From an uncultured Ruminiclostridium sp. (lineage in GTDB: Bacteria > Bacillota > Clostridia > Oscillospirales > Ruminococcaceae), in assembly GCA_944388385.1 (NCBI GenBank), contig CALXIO010000005.1, positions 1 to 64,000 on the forward strand: 64,000 nt of DNA, given 5' to 3'. The position numbers and the translations under genes were made by a program. A model generated the notes under the pieces. The model saw only the letters and a list, made by a program, of their open reading frames with translations. It searched no databases and had not been told where the DNA came from. Of this stretch, positions 1-8,296 are shown one piece after another. The first letter of the stretch is position 1, and the number at the start of each line of letters is the position of its first letter.

Positions 1-91
1 GAGCCCGGTGCAATACCGAACTCATTCACAAGCAATTTAATATTTAATTTTGTCTAAACTTTGGGGTTCACTTCAAAGGGTCGGCTTTTTA

Positions 92-571
92 TTACAGCAT
101 AATATAGTGGGGAATAATATCCTCGTAGCCCTTATCGGTTTTAAAGCCCTTGGGGATTACCCCAAGCCTTGTAAAGCCGAGGCTTTCGTATAATTTAAGG
201 GCGTCGGTGTTTGTTGCCACCACAGCATTAAACTGAAGTATCTCAAATCCAAGCTCCCTGCCCTTTTTTAAGGAATGGGTAACAAGGGCTTTTCCTATAC
301 CCTTACCCCTTAATGTCTTTGATACGGCATAGCTGCAATTACAGATATGGCCGCAACGCCCAACGGTATTGGGATGAAGTATATATAAGCCCACCGGGGT
401 GTTATTTTCATCAAGGCATATACCCGTAAAGCTCTGGGAGGTGAAGAATTCCTCTCCGGTGATTTTGTCAAGGCAGTCCTTTTGAGGGAATGCCACCCCG
501 TCCTTTACCACCTCATTCCAGATATTTATAGCATCAGATTAATATTCCCTTTTATATGCCACTATTTCCAT
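92..571 (-). pseudogene. GNAT-family N-acetyltransferase, frame interrupted near its N-terminus
   Basis: The protein from a GTG at 511 (139 aa) is a GNAT acyl-CoA N-acyltransferase. It has the acetyl-CoA loop region around RGKGIGKALV and a C-terminal LYESLGFTRLG. Reading upstream in the same frame gives SDAINIWNE, the usual start of this subfamily, then a TAA stop at 541-539, then ten codons beginning with ATG at 571 (MEIVAYKREY). That ATG has a good ribosome site (AGGGAAAGGAATAATT). I infer that 571 is the ancestral start and that the gene carries a nonsense codon at position 11. The remaining GTG-started product would lack the first beta strand. It may still be annotated as an intact 139 aa CDS at 92-511. 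The acyl acceptor is unknown. Confidence 0.7.
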
Positions 572-623
572 AATTATTCCTTTCCCTACTCACAAAATAA
601 GTATTTTCTGCATATCTTAAAAT

Positions 624-639
624 AGATTGCAGGCAATCT
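624..639. promoter_or_regulatory. Inverted repeat ahead of the DUF11 gene
   Basis: AGATTGC at 624-630 and GCAATCT at 633-639 form a perfect 7-bp inverted repeat with a 2-bp centre, about 12 bp before the ribosome site of the next gene. It could be an operator; a 2-base loop makes an RNA hairpin less likely. No protein can be assigned. Confidence 0.35.
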
Positions 640-665
640 AATATATTTTGAGAGGAGTAATTTCT

Positions 666-1517
666 TTGGCGCAGTTTTCTAATATGGCCACCCTGTCCTA
701 TAACGGCACGGTTGCCAATTCCAATATTGTCACCGGCGAAATTGTGGAGGTATTGTCAGCCGCTAAAACCGCTGTCACCGACACCTATACCGGAGATGAT
801 AAGCTCGCTTATGTGGTAAGTGTGGTAAACTCAGGTACTACCGCCTATAATAACCTTACCCTTACTGATAACTTAGGCGGATATACCTCCACAACAGGTA
901 CCGTATATCCACTTACCTATGTGCCGGGCTCTGTAAAGCTGTATGTAAACGGCGTATTACAGCCCCAGCCCACAGCCACAGCAGGCCCACCCCTTACTAT
1001 TACAGGTATCAATATTCCTGCTAATTCAAATGCGGTGATAGTTTATGAAGCAGAAACAAACGGCTTTACACCCTTAGCGGCAGATTCTACTGTGAATAAC
1101 ACCGCAACTCTTACAGGTACAGGTATCACAACTCCTGTTACCGCTGATGAAACTGTCACCGCCGCCGCTGCCCCGGTGCTTAGTATTTCTAAGTCCTTAA
1201 GCCCCACGGTAGTTAACGAAAACGGTCAGGTAACCTATACCTTTACCATTACCAATACCGGTAATACAGAGGCAGATGCCGCTGATAATGTGGTACTGTC
1301 AGATACCTTCGACCCACCTCTGTCCAATATTTCCGTTACCTATAACGGCACAGCCTGGACAGATCCCACAAACTACACCTATAACGATACCACCGGTGCA
1401 TTTTCCACCGTGGCAGGTCAGATCACAGTTCCTGCCGCCACCTACACCACAAATGCAGACGGCAGTATTGCCACCACCCCCGGTACAGCAACAGTTACCG
1501 TTACAGGCACTCTTTAA
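666..1517 (+). CDS. DUF11 / conserved-repeat domain protein
   Basis: About 283 aa, rich in Thr, Ala, Val and Asn, with two beta-sandwich modules of the DUF11 type. One is around the KLAYVVSVVNSG and LTLTDNLGG motifs, the other around VTYTFTITNTGNTEADAADNV. Such modules are found in bacterial surface and secreted proteins. I chose the TTG at 666 because AGAGGAG at 651-657 is correctly spaced for it; a TTG at 648 would put the ribosome site inside the gene. No signal peptide, transmembrane helix or anchor is visible, so surface location is not shown. It stands alone, with a hairpin downstream. Function unknown. Confidence 0.75.
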   Translation: MAQFSNMATLSYNGTVANSNIVTGEIVEVLSAAKTAVTDTYTGDDKLAYVVSVVNSGTTAYNNLTLTDNLGGYTSTTGTVYPLTYVPGSVKLYVNGVLQPQPTATAGPPLTITGINIPANSNAVIVYEAETNGFTPLAADSTVNNTATLTGTGITTPVTADETVTAAAAPVLSISKSLSPTVVNENGQVTYTFTITNTGNTEADAADNVVLSDTFDPPLSNISVTYNGTAWTDPTNYTYNDTTGAFSTVAGQITVPAATYTTNADGSIATTPGTATVTVTGTL

Positions 1518-1532
1518 TAAGTCATAGCAATT

Positions 1533-1562
1533 CCGCCCGTATCAACAATCTGACACGGGCGG
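1533..1562 (+). terminator. Hairpin after the DUF11 gene
   Basis: CCGCCCGT (1533-1540) pairs with ACGGGCGG (1555-1562) 15 bases after the stop codon. It is followed by AAAAATAT rather than a T run on the plus strand, so it is a weak intrinsic terminator at best. The rest of 1563-1691 shows nothing clear. Confidence 0.45.
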
Positions 1563-1691
1563 AAAAATATATGAAGGACAATGTTAATATCGAATTTACA
1601 GGGGATATTTCTATCCACGGTTACATTGTAACACACTTATGTGAAAATTGGGTGAAAATTTGCTAATTTTTTTGAATTTTTTGAAACTTTT

Positions 1692-2570
1692 TTAATGTTC
1701 GCAAATTTTACCATATAATTCCGGTCTACGATCTCTGAAAACGCCCCAGCTTTGTCTGAATTCTCTGTTTTCATCAAGATCAGTTTCGGAATATATTATA
1801 CATTCCTCATCTCTTCCTGCCTGTGCTACCTTTTCACCGGTAACATCGGTAATAAAGGAAGAACCGTAAAAGGTAAGTGAGGAGCTTTGGTACTGGTTTT
1901 CGCTTGAGGGGATAACCTCCTCTGTTCCTATGCGGTTTGCGGCCACCACGGGAATAAGGTTCGCCGCTGAATGACCCTGCATCGCCCTTTGCCAATGGGG
2001 CATGGAGTCACATTCAAGTATAGGCTCGCTTCCTATGGCTGTCGGGTATAAAAGCATATCCGCACCCATAAGCGCCATACATCTTGCCGCCTCGGGGAAC
2101 CATTGATCCCAGCATATACCCACACCGATACAGCCGAATTTTGTATTCCATACCTTAAAGCCGGTATCCCCCGGGGTAAAGTAGAATTTTTCCTGGTAAA
2201 AATGATCATCGGGTATATGACTTTTGCGGTATATTCCCATAAGGCTTCCGTCTGCATCTATCATAGCCACAGTATTGAAAAAGGTGTTATTGTACTTTTC
2301 ATAAAAGCTGACGGGAATTACGGTGCCGGTGTTTTTAGCCACCTGCATAAAGCGTTTTACCGCCGGGTTTTCCTCGGTTTTTTCCGCAAGAAAATAAAAG
2401 TCATAGTTTTTCTGCTGGCAAAAATAGGGTGTTTCAAAAAGCTCCGGAAGTAATATTACATTAGCCCCCTGTGAGGCAGCCTCATAGACAAACTGCTCTG
2501 CACGGGCGATATTATCCTCCCTTTCCTCTGTACAAGCCATCTGTATTGCCGCAATTTTAACCTTGCTCAT
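1692..2570 (-). CDS. aguB: N-carbamoylputrescine amidase
   Basis: 292 aa nitrilase-superfamily enzyme that hydrolyses N-carbamoylputrescine to putrescine, CO2 and ammonia. This is the second step of agmatine degradation. The Glu-Lys-Cys triad is visible as E43 (LLPELFETPYF), K116 (YRKSHIPDD) and C153 (GICWDQWFPE), all in the sequence context typical of AguB. Length is normal for the family. It is the last gene of iorA-iorB-aguA-aguB, one base after the aguA stop, so translation is probably coupled. The neighbouring agmatine deiminase makes the substrate assignment strong. Confidence 0.93.
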   Translation of the reverse strand: MSKVKIAAIQMACTEEREDNIARAEQFVYEAASQGANVILLPELFETPYFCQQKNYDFYFLAEKTEENPAVKRFMQVAKNTGTVIPVSFYEKYNNTFFNTVAMIDADGSLMGIYRKSHIPDDHFYQEKFYFTPGDTGFKVWNTKFGCIGVGICWDQWFPEAARCMALMGADMLLYPTAIGSEPILECDSMPHWQRAMQGHSAANLIPVVAANRIGTEEVIPSSENQYQSSSLTFYGSSFITDVTGEKVAQAGRDEECIIYSETDLDENREFRQSWGVFRDRRPELYGKICEH

Positions 2571-2571
2571 T

Positions 2572-3690
2572 TTATCCCTCTTTTCTGTATAAAGGTATCT
2601 GATGTGTTATACAATGTATATTTCCTCCGCCGATAAGTATATCCCTTGCATATATGGGGATGATTTCCTTATCCGGGAAGGCTTCTGCCACTATTTGCTG
2701 TGCCCTTTTGTCGCAGTCCTCATTTTCACCGCCGAATGCCGGCATTACTACAACCTTGTTTCCGATATAGAGATTTACATAGCTTGCACTAAGTCTGCTT
2801 TCGGTGTCCCTTGTAGGCTCACCGAAGCAATAGTCAAGCCCCTCAACCTCCTCTTTGGTCATATATACAGGCTTTGGCATGGGTAGCTTTATTACCTCTA
2901 TTTTTCTGCCCTTGGCATCGGTGGAATTTAAGAGCACCGAAAGACAAGCCTTACATACCTCATGCTGGGGGTCGTTTTCATCCTCACACCAGGATAAAAG
3001 CACCCTTTGTTCTCCTGCAAATACGCAGATATTGTCAACGTGCTCGTTGGTTTCATCTCCGAGAATACCTCCGGGAAGCCATATTACCTTCTCTGCCCCA
3101 AGGCCCTCGCAAACTCGCTTTTCGATTTCCGCCCGGGATAAATCCGGGTTTCTGCCCTTACTTAAAAGGCAGGCTTCGGTGGTAAGGACTGTACCGATTC
3201 CATCAACGGAAATACTGCCCCCCTCCAAAACAAAATCACTCATATCATAGGCATCTATGTCAAGCAAATCGCATACCTTAAGGGCTATGGCATCATCCTT
3301 ATCCCAGGGGAAATAAAGTCCGTCATAAAGACCGCCCCAGGCATTAAAGCTCCAGTTTACACCCCTCATATCCCCCTTGTCATTTACCACAAAGGAGGGG
3401 CTTACATCCCTTGCCCAGGCATCGTCACTGCTCATTTCCACCACCCTTATGTGAGGGGGCATAAGCCGTCTTGCGTTGTCATACTGCTTAGCACTTGCAA
3501 GAACTGTTACCTTTTCACTTTTGGCTATTGCAGATGCAACCTCCGCAAATGCCTTTCTTGCCTTAATAGCGCCGTACTGCCATGAATCAGAACGCTCAGG
3601 GAAAATAATTATACAACCGCTATGGGGAGAAAACTCCCCGGGAAAGCGGTAGTTATCCATTTTCGGATTGCTGTCTTTTATAATTCTCAT
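2572..3690 (-). CDS. aguA: Agmatine deiminase
   Basis: 372 aa member of the peptidyl-arginine-deiminase-like family that converts agmatine to N-carbamoylputrescine. The N-terminal PGEFSPHSG and WQYGA segments, the AWARDVSPSF segment and the C-terminal GGGNIHCITHQ with catalytic Cys (about residue 360) match the family. The start at 3690 lies one base from the iorB stop; an internal ATG 10 codons later (MDNYRFPGE) is the alternative start. With aguB it gives a complete cytosolic agmatine-to-putrescine route. Confidence 0.94.
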   Translation of the reverse strand: MRIIKDSNPKMDNYRFPGEFSPHSGCIIIFPERSDSWQYGAIKARKAFAEVASAIAKSEKVTVLASAKQYDNARRLMPPHIRVVEMSSDDAWARDVSPSFVVNDKGDMRGVNWSFNAWGGLYDGLYFPWDKDDAIALKVCDLLDIDAYDMSDFVLEGGSISVDGIGTVLTTEACLLSKGRNPDLSRAEIEKRVCEGLGAEKVIWLPGGILGDETNEHVDNICVFAGEQRVLLSWCEDENDPQHEVCKACLSVLLNSTDAKGRKIEVIKLPMPKPVYMTKEEVEGLDYCFGEPTRDTESRLSASYVNLYIGNKVVVMPAFGGENEDCDKRAQQIVAEAFPDKEIIPIYARDILIGGGNIHCITHQIPLYRKEG

Positions 3691-3691
3691 A

Positions 3692-4273
3692 TCAGTCTAT
3701 AAGAGCTGTACCAAGCTCAAATGCCTTTTCGTTTATTTCCTTTACCTTAGCAGGAACGCAGGCATCCACAGCCTTTCTCCATTCCTCCACGGGAAAATCC
3801 TTCATTATCTTGGAAAGCACGCCCATAAGCACCACATTAACCGCCTTTGAGCTTCCTGCCTCATTTGCCGCTGAAAGAGCATCAACGCATATTGCGTTTA
3901 TGTCCATATTCTCCATTTTTGCTATCAGCTCCTCAGGATACTGACAAGCACCGGTGATTACCGGCATGGGGTTTATTTTCTGGGTGTTTGTAAGAAGTGT
4001 ACCCCCTTTTTTAAGATAGGGAACAAATCTTGCGGCTTCAAGCTGTTCAAAGCTAACCACCATATCAGCCTGTCCCTTTTCGATAACAGGGCTGTATACC
4101 TTATCACCGTATTTAATGTAGGTCACAACTGAGCCGCCTCTCTGGCTCATTCCGTGTACCTCGCTTACCTTTACATCATAGCCTGCACTCTGTAATACAT
4201 GGCCTAATATACGGCTGGCAAGAAGTGTACCCTGGCCGCCTACACCTACTATCATAATTGCTTTAGTTTCCAT
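3692..4273 (-). CDS. iorB: Indolepyruvate:ferredoxin oxidoreductase, beta (gamma-domain) subunit
   Basis: 193 aa, matching the pyruvate/ketoisovalerate oxidoreductase gamma domain. It has the N-terminal VGVGGQGTLLASRILG nucleotide-binding loop and the SEVHGMSQRGGSVVTYIK motif typical of IorB. It partners IorA in oxidative decarboxylation of aryl pyruvates to aryl-acetyl-CoA with reduction of ferredoxin. It begins 18 bases after the iorA stop. Confidence 0.92.
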   Translation of the reverse strand: METKAIMIVGVGGQGTLLASRILGHVLQSAGYDVKVSEVHGMSQRGGSVVTYIKYGDKVYSPVIEKGQADMVVSFEQLEAARFVPYLKKGGTLLTNTQKINPMPVITGACQYPEELIAKMENMDINAICVDALSAANEAGSSKAVNVVLMGVLSKIMKDFPVEEWRKAVDACVPAKVKEINEKAFELGTALID

Positions 4274-4291
4274 TGTACTGTCGTCCTTTCC

Positions 4292-6025
4292 TTATTCCTT
4301 AATAGCATCAAACTTACACATCTGACTGCAAAGACCACAGCCTACGCAAAGGGTAGCGTCGATAGTTACGCACTTTTCGGTAAGGCAAAGGGCAGGACAG
4401 CCTATTCTCATACATGACTTACAGTTTTTGCACTTGTCGGGATCTATCTTAAAGGCAGGCTTATGCTTTACTGTCTTTAAAAGCGCACAGGGACGACGGG
4501 CAATAATAACCGAGGGCTCAGCCTTTGCAAGCTCCTCTCTTATTGCCTTTTCGGTTTCCTCAAGGTTATTGGGGTCAACAACTCTTACGCTGTTTATACC
4601 TACCGCATGGGCAAGAGCCTCAAGGTCAACTGCCGCCGCAGGGTCGCCGTAAATATTAAGACCGTTTGCAGGGTTATTCTGGTGGCCTGTCATACCGGTA
4701 ATGCTGTTATCTAAGATTATTACAGTTGAATTACTGCGGTTATAGGCAATATTTATAAGGCCTGTAACACCGCTGTGAATAAAGGTGCTGTCACCGATAA
4801 CCGCCACAGACTTGCCCTCATATTCACCCTTTCTGCCCTTGTTAAAGCCGTGAAGTCCGCTTACGCTGGCGCCCATACATACTGTAGTATCAATGGCTGA
4901 TAAGGGAGCCGCACTGCCAAGGGTATAGCAGCCTATATCACCGCTTACCATTACGCCGAGCTTCTTAAGTATGTAAAATACGCCTCTGTGGGGACATCCT
5001 GCACAAAGTACGGGAGGACGAACGGGAATTTCTGCATCCACGGTCTGCCATTCATCCTTTTCGCCTAAAATTACCTGCTTTATCTTGCTCTGGAAATATT
5101 CACCCTGTAATGTGAATGCCTCCTTGCCGATAACCTTAATTCCCAGCTTTCGGCAATGGGTTTCAATTACATCATCCAGCTCCTCTATTACATAAAGGGT
5201 GTCAACCTTTCCGGCAAAATCCTTAATAAGCTGAACAGGAAGGGGATTTACCATACCAAGCTTTAAGTAGCTTGCCTTATCCCCTAAAGCCTCCTTTGAA
5301 TACTGATAGCATATACCGGAGGTTATAACACCTATCTTAGTGTCATTATATTCAACGGTATTTATACCTGAATTATCCGCATATTCTGTAAGCCTTTGTG
5401 TTCTGTCCTCAACCACAATATGCTTCTTTATGGCATTTGCAGGGGTCATAACATACTTAGATATATCCTTTGTGTAGTCCTTTACAGCCACATTCTGTCT
5501 TTCCTCTGTGGTAACAAAGGACTGTGAATGGCTTACTCTTGTGGTAAGTCTTAAAATAACCGGTGTGTCGTATTTTTCGGATAACTCATAGGCTAACTTT
5601 GTATAGTCCTTGCACTCCTGAGAATCTGAGGGTTCAAGCATGGGTACCTTAGCACCTATTGCATAATGACGGGAATCCTGCTCGTTTTGTGAGCTGTGCA
5701 TACCCGGGTCATCCGCAACTGCTATTACCATACCGCCGTTTACACCTGTGTAGGATGCTGTAAATAAGGGGTCAGCCGCCACATTAAGTCCTACGTGCTT
5801 CATGGCACAAAAGCTCCTTGCACCGGAAATAGATGCACCAACCGCCACCTCGCAGGCTACCTTTTCGTTGGGAGCCCATTCGCAGTAAAGCTCACTTGGG
5901 TCATACTTTGACGCAAATTCAGTAATTTCTGTACTGGGAGTACCGGGATAGCTGGAAACCACTCCTACCCCTGCCTCGTACAGTCCTCTTGCAACCGCCT
6001 GGTTGCCTAACATTAAATCAGACAT
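4292..6025 (-). CDS. iorA: Indolepyruvate:ferredoxin oxidoreductase, alpha subunit
   Basis: 577 aa from the ATG at 6025, chosen because AGGAAAGG lies 8 bases upstream; the frame runs back to 6061 without a ribosome site. Domain order is an N-terminal pyrimidine-binding domain (GNQAVARGLYEAG, SSYPGTPSTEI), a middle domain, a C-terminal TPP-binding domain (GDIGCYTLG, GDSTFIHSG) and two 4Fe-4S clusters at the C-terminus (CKNCKSCMRIGCP and CVGCGLCSQMC). It catalyses TPP-dependent decarboxylation of indolepyruvate and related 2-oxo acids in amino-acid fermentation. It heads an operon with iorB and the agmatine genes and has a clear promoter upstream. Confidence 0.94.
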   Translation of the reverse strand: MSDLMLGNQAVARGLYEAGVGVVSSYPGTPSTEITEFASKYDPSELYCEWAPNEKVACEVAVGASISGARSFCAMKHVGLNVAADPLFTASYTGVNGGMVIAVADDPGMHSSQNEQDSRHYAIGAKVPMLEPSDSQECKDYTKLAYELSEKYDTPVILRLTTRVSHSQSFVTTEERQNVAVKDYTKDISKYVMTPANAIKKHIVVEDRTQRLTEYADNSGINTVEYNDTKIGVITSGICYQYSKEALGDKASYLKLGMVNPLPVQLIKDFAGKVDTLYVIEELDDVIETHCRKLGIKVIGKEAFTLQGEYFQSKIKQVILGEKDEWQTVDAEIPVRPPVLCAGCPHRGVFYILKKLGVMVSGDIGCYTLGSAAPLSAIDTTVCMGASVSGLHGFNKGRKGEYEGKSVAVIGDSTFIHSGVTGLINIAYNRSNSTVIILDNSITGMTGHQNNPANGLNIYGDPAAAVDLEALAHAVGINSVRVVDPNNLEETEKAIREELAKAEPSVIIARRPCALLKTVKHKPAFKIDPDKCKNCKSCMRIGCPALCLTEKCVTIDATLCVGCGLCSQMCKFDAIKE

Positions 6026-6084
6026 TTTATTTTTCCTTTCCTGGTTATACCTTTTTCCCATAGGTGGTATACATTTATGATATA

Positions 6085-6113
6085 ATTATACTATATTTTC
6101 ACGGGATTGTAAA
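6085..6113 (-). promoter_or_regulatory. Promoter of iorAB-aguAB
   Basis: On the minus strand TTTACA (6113-6108) and TATAAT (6090-6085) are separated by exactly 17 bp, a near-consensus vegetative promoter. The leader to iorA is about 55 bases. Confidence 0.75.
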
Positions 6114-6183
6114 CAGGTTAAAGACAATTTGCAGAAATTTGTTGAAAAAAATAAAGCCCTGCATAAAGCAAGGCTTGAATTTT

Positions 6184-6789
6184 TTATTCCTCCACATAGT
6201 CCGCTTCGGTCATATCCTTTTCTATCATCTTTTCCAGCTTTTCTCTTTGCTTTTTCTCACGCTCATTTATAATAAGGGTGATTGTATCGAGTACCGCCTC
6301 TATTATAAGGGATGCGCCGGTGAATATCCAGAGAATTTCCAATGTGGCAAAGGGGTTGAAAAGAATAACAATTCCGCAGCCTATTGAAATAACTGCGCTT
6401 ATTGTAGCTAAAAACCACTTGTTGCTTTTGCATCTGAGCATATCAAAGGTAAGCTGGATCTTTAAGATTCCGGCTATAACTACCGCTATTGCGTATACCG
6501 TTGCAATAACCGGGAAGGTATTTAAAAACCACTGGGGATTTACAAGGCAGAATACACCGCCTGTTACCGCTATAAGACCCTTTGCCATATACTGATGAAT
6601 AATAGCCTCATCCGGCCTTGTAAAGAAATATTTTAACACATTAAGTACACCTATTACCACAAGCACAATGCCTGCAATAACAAAAATAGCCTTGGTAAAG
6701 GAAACAGGGTCAATGAGCAATAATATGCCCACCGCCAGTTCAAATACGCAAAGAATAATAGTGCTCATACTGTTTTTGAGGTTTTTCAT
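6184..6789 (-). CDS. DUF308 (HdeD-like) membrane protein
   Basis: 201 aa with about six hydrophobic helices arranged as paired short hairpins, as in HdeD/DUF308 proteins. Examples are IILCVFELAVGILLLI, AIFVIAGIVLVVIGVLNVL and FLATISAVISIGCGIVILF. The C-terminal 35 residues are a charged cytoplasmic tail (EREKKQREKLEKMIEKD). HdeD is linked to acid stress in enterobacteria, but its role in Clostridia is unknown. It is a single gene, facing a DUF1275 gene across a divergent spacer. Confidence 0.8.
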   Translation of the reverse strand: MKNLKNSMSTIILCVFELAVGILLLIDPVSFTKAIFVIAGIVLVVIGVLNVLKYFFTRPDEAIIHQYMAKGLIAVTGGVFCLVNPQWFLNTFPVIATVYAIAVVIAGILKIQLTFDMLRCKSNKWFLATISAVISIGCGIVILFNPFATLEILWIFTGASLIIEAVLDTITLIINEREKKQREKLEKMIEKDMTEADYVEE

Positions 6790-6901
6790 AATTACCCTCT
6801 TTAAGGTCTTTTTTTCATTGTACCATATAAATTACAATTTTACAACCTTAAACGGCGAAAAAACAGGTATTTTTATCCTTTATTTTTATGCAAATGTAAG
6901 A

Positions 6902-6930
6902 TTGACAGAAATTAAAGTTACGGCTATAAT
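6902..6930 (+). promoter_or_regulatory. Promoter of the DUF1275 gene
   Basis: TTGACA at 6902-6907 and TATAAT at 6925-6930, 17 bp apart; the ribosome site AAGGGGGGG follows at 6945-6953. Confidence 0.8.
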
Positions 6931-6958
6931 ATTAAAGTAATGACAAGGGGGGGATAAT

Positions 6959-7687
6959 ATGCCACAGGAAAAACAGGAAAAATACTACCTTATGTGCGAA
7001 AGGGTATGGCTCTTTCATGTGCTTATAGCGGTAGGAGGATTTTTCGGGGCTTATACTTATCTTTTAAAGGGAAATATCTTCTGTAATGCCCAGACAGGCA
7101 ACGTAGTGCTTATGGGTATGGCCTTCGGCTCCTTTGATTTTGCAGAGGGATTTTATTATTTTGTTCCCATATCCGCATATCTTTTAGGGGCAATAGTATC
7201 GGAAATTCTCCCTAATCCCATAAAGCATAAGTTAGCTATAAGGTGGGATACTCTGCTTATACTTATTGAAATGATAGTGGTAGCCATAATCGGCTTTATA
7301 CCCTCCTCTGCCCCGGTGCAGATTTCCCAGGTGGCTATAAACTTCATAGCCTCCATGCAATATAATACCTTCCGTCAGGCTCAGGGTATGCCTATGGCAA
7401 CTACCTTTGTTACAAACCACATAAGACAGATAGGAATAGGCATGGCAAAGGAATTACAGCATCATAAGACCGGGGATAAAAGTCACAGAAAGAAGCTCAT
7501 AAATCACCTGGAGATGCTTTTGTTTTTCGTGCTTGGGGCATTTGTGGGAACGGTGTTCTGTAATATTATGGCGGATATGGCTATATGGATAACCCTTATT
7601 CCCTTAGGTATAATTTTTGCCCTTTTGCTTCATGCGGATCTTACCACCGAAAAGGATATGGTAGATAAAAAGCCCATGGGACACTAA
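6959..7687 (+). CDS. YoaK/DUF1275 family membrane protein
   Basis: 242 aa with about six transmembrane segments. The family landmarks are FCNAQTGNVVLMG near residue 43 and an FRQAQGMPMATTFVTNHIRQIG segment after the third helix pair. Length is normal. Function is unknown; the family is widespread in Firmicutes as a putative permease. Its stop codon overlaps the stop of the convergent gene at 7684. Confidence 0.85.
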   Translation: MPQEKQEKYYLMCERVWLFHVLIAVGGFFGAYTYLLKGNIFCNAQTGNVVLMGMAFGSFDFAEGFYYFVPISAYLLGAIVSEILPNPIKHKLAIRWDTLLILIEMIVVAIIGFIPSSAPVQISQVAINFIASMQYNTFRQAQGMPMATTFVTNHIRQIGIGMAKELQHHKTGDKSHRKKLINHLEMLLFFVLGAFVGTVFCNIMADMAIWITLIPLGIIFALLLHADLTTEKDMVDKKPMGH

Positions 7688-8139
7688 TTCCACATGGGCA
7701 GGGTATCATCCGGGATGAAATTTACGGTAAATACAATATGCAGTATAAGTAACAACATGAAAAGCCCGGTTAAAATTCCTTTTTTGATTAAATAGCCCTT
7801 TATATGCTCCTGTGTAAGCGCAAATACACCGGGGCATTTTTTATTTATGATGATCTCTCTTTTTTCTCCCGGCTTTAGTACATCATCATAGGGGCAAAGC
7901 ATTTTTCCGGTTTGCTCCTTATCATTAAGGCTGTATTTTGCAAGGGCTCTTTTGGTGGAATAATAGGCTTTTTTGGTTCTTCCGCCACAGCCTGTAATAA
8001 TGGCGTTTACTTTAAGTCCCTTTATGTAAAGGCATAGGCTGTAATAAAGCCCTGTGCCGTTTTTTACTGCTCCTATAAGAAAAAGAATAAATAACAGGGC
8101 TATCTCCCACAGGGTATCGTTTAAATTAAGCTGTGGCAT
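7684..8139 (-). CDS. Hypothetical two-helix membrane protein
   Basis: 151 aa with an N-terminal helix (about residues 10-32) and a C-terminal helix (about 118-142) flanking a soluble segment with Cys-Pro pairs and KKCPG. The ribosome site AAGGAGAATAT precedes the ATG. The shape, with a small extracytoplasmic or cytoplasmic domain between helices, resembles DUF3592-type proteins, but I cannot make a firm family call. The convergent stop codons with the DUF1275 gene share three bases. Confidence 0.65.
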   Translation of the reverse strand: MPQLNLNDTLWEIALLFILFLIGAVKNGTGLYYSLCLYIKGLKVNAIITGCGGRTKKAYYSTKRALAKYSLNDKEQTGKMLCPYDDVLKPGEKREIIINKKCPGVFALTQEHIKGYLIKKGILTGLFMLLLILHIVFTVNFIPDDTLPMWN

Positions 8140-8232
8140 ATATTCTCCTTCAAATTGTTTTTTGCTTCTGAATTATATCATATCCTTGTGTAAATTTCAA
8201 ATATTTTTGTGGAAATTTTACCGAAATTCCCC

Positions 8233-8261
8233 TTGACAAAAATCCGAAATCGGATTATAAT
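8233..8261 (+). promoter_or_regulatory. Consensus promoter of the MarR-MATE operon
   Basis: TTGACA (8233-8238) and TATAAT (8256-8261) with 17-bp spacing are a perfect match to the sigma-A consensus. The spacer is largely filled by the first MarR-type operator, so bound repressor would block RNA polymerase directly. Confidence 0.85.
8242..8255. promoter_or_regulatory. Operator 1 (MarR-type), between -35 and -10
   Basis: ATCCGAAATCGGAT, a 14-bp palindrome with the core CCGAAATCGG, sits inside the promoter spacer. The same core recurs 28 bp downstream. Autoregulation by the adjacent MarR protein is inferred from family knowledge. Confidence 0.75.
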
Positions 8262-8264
8262 TAT

Positions 8265-8288
8265 CCTTAGTCCGAAATCGGACTAAGG
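8265..8288. promoter_or_regulatory. Operator 2 (MarR-type), over the transcription start and ribosome site
   Basis: A 24-bp palindrome with 11-bp arms (CCTTAGTCCGA and TCGGACTAAGG) around a 2-bp centre. It shares the core CCGAAATCGG with operator 1. It covers the expected transcript start and runs into the AAGGAGG ribosome site, so it could also fold in the mRNA. Confidence 0.75.
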
Positions 8289-8296
8289 AGGGCAAT

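Noticed and set aside
1..57. Open plus-strand tail reading EPGAIPNSFTSNLIFNFV to a TAA
   Set aside because: Only 18 codons are visible at the window edge, with no recognisable family, so a partial gene cannot be supported.
1633..1690. Candidate terminator for aguB
   Set aside because: Only AT-rich sequence without a stable hairpin could be found.
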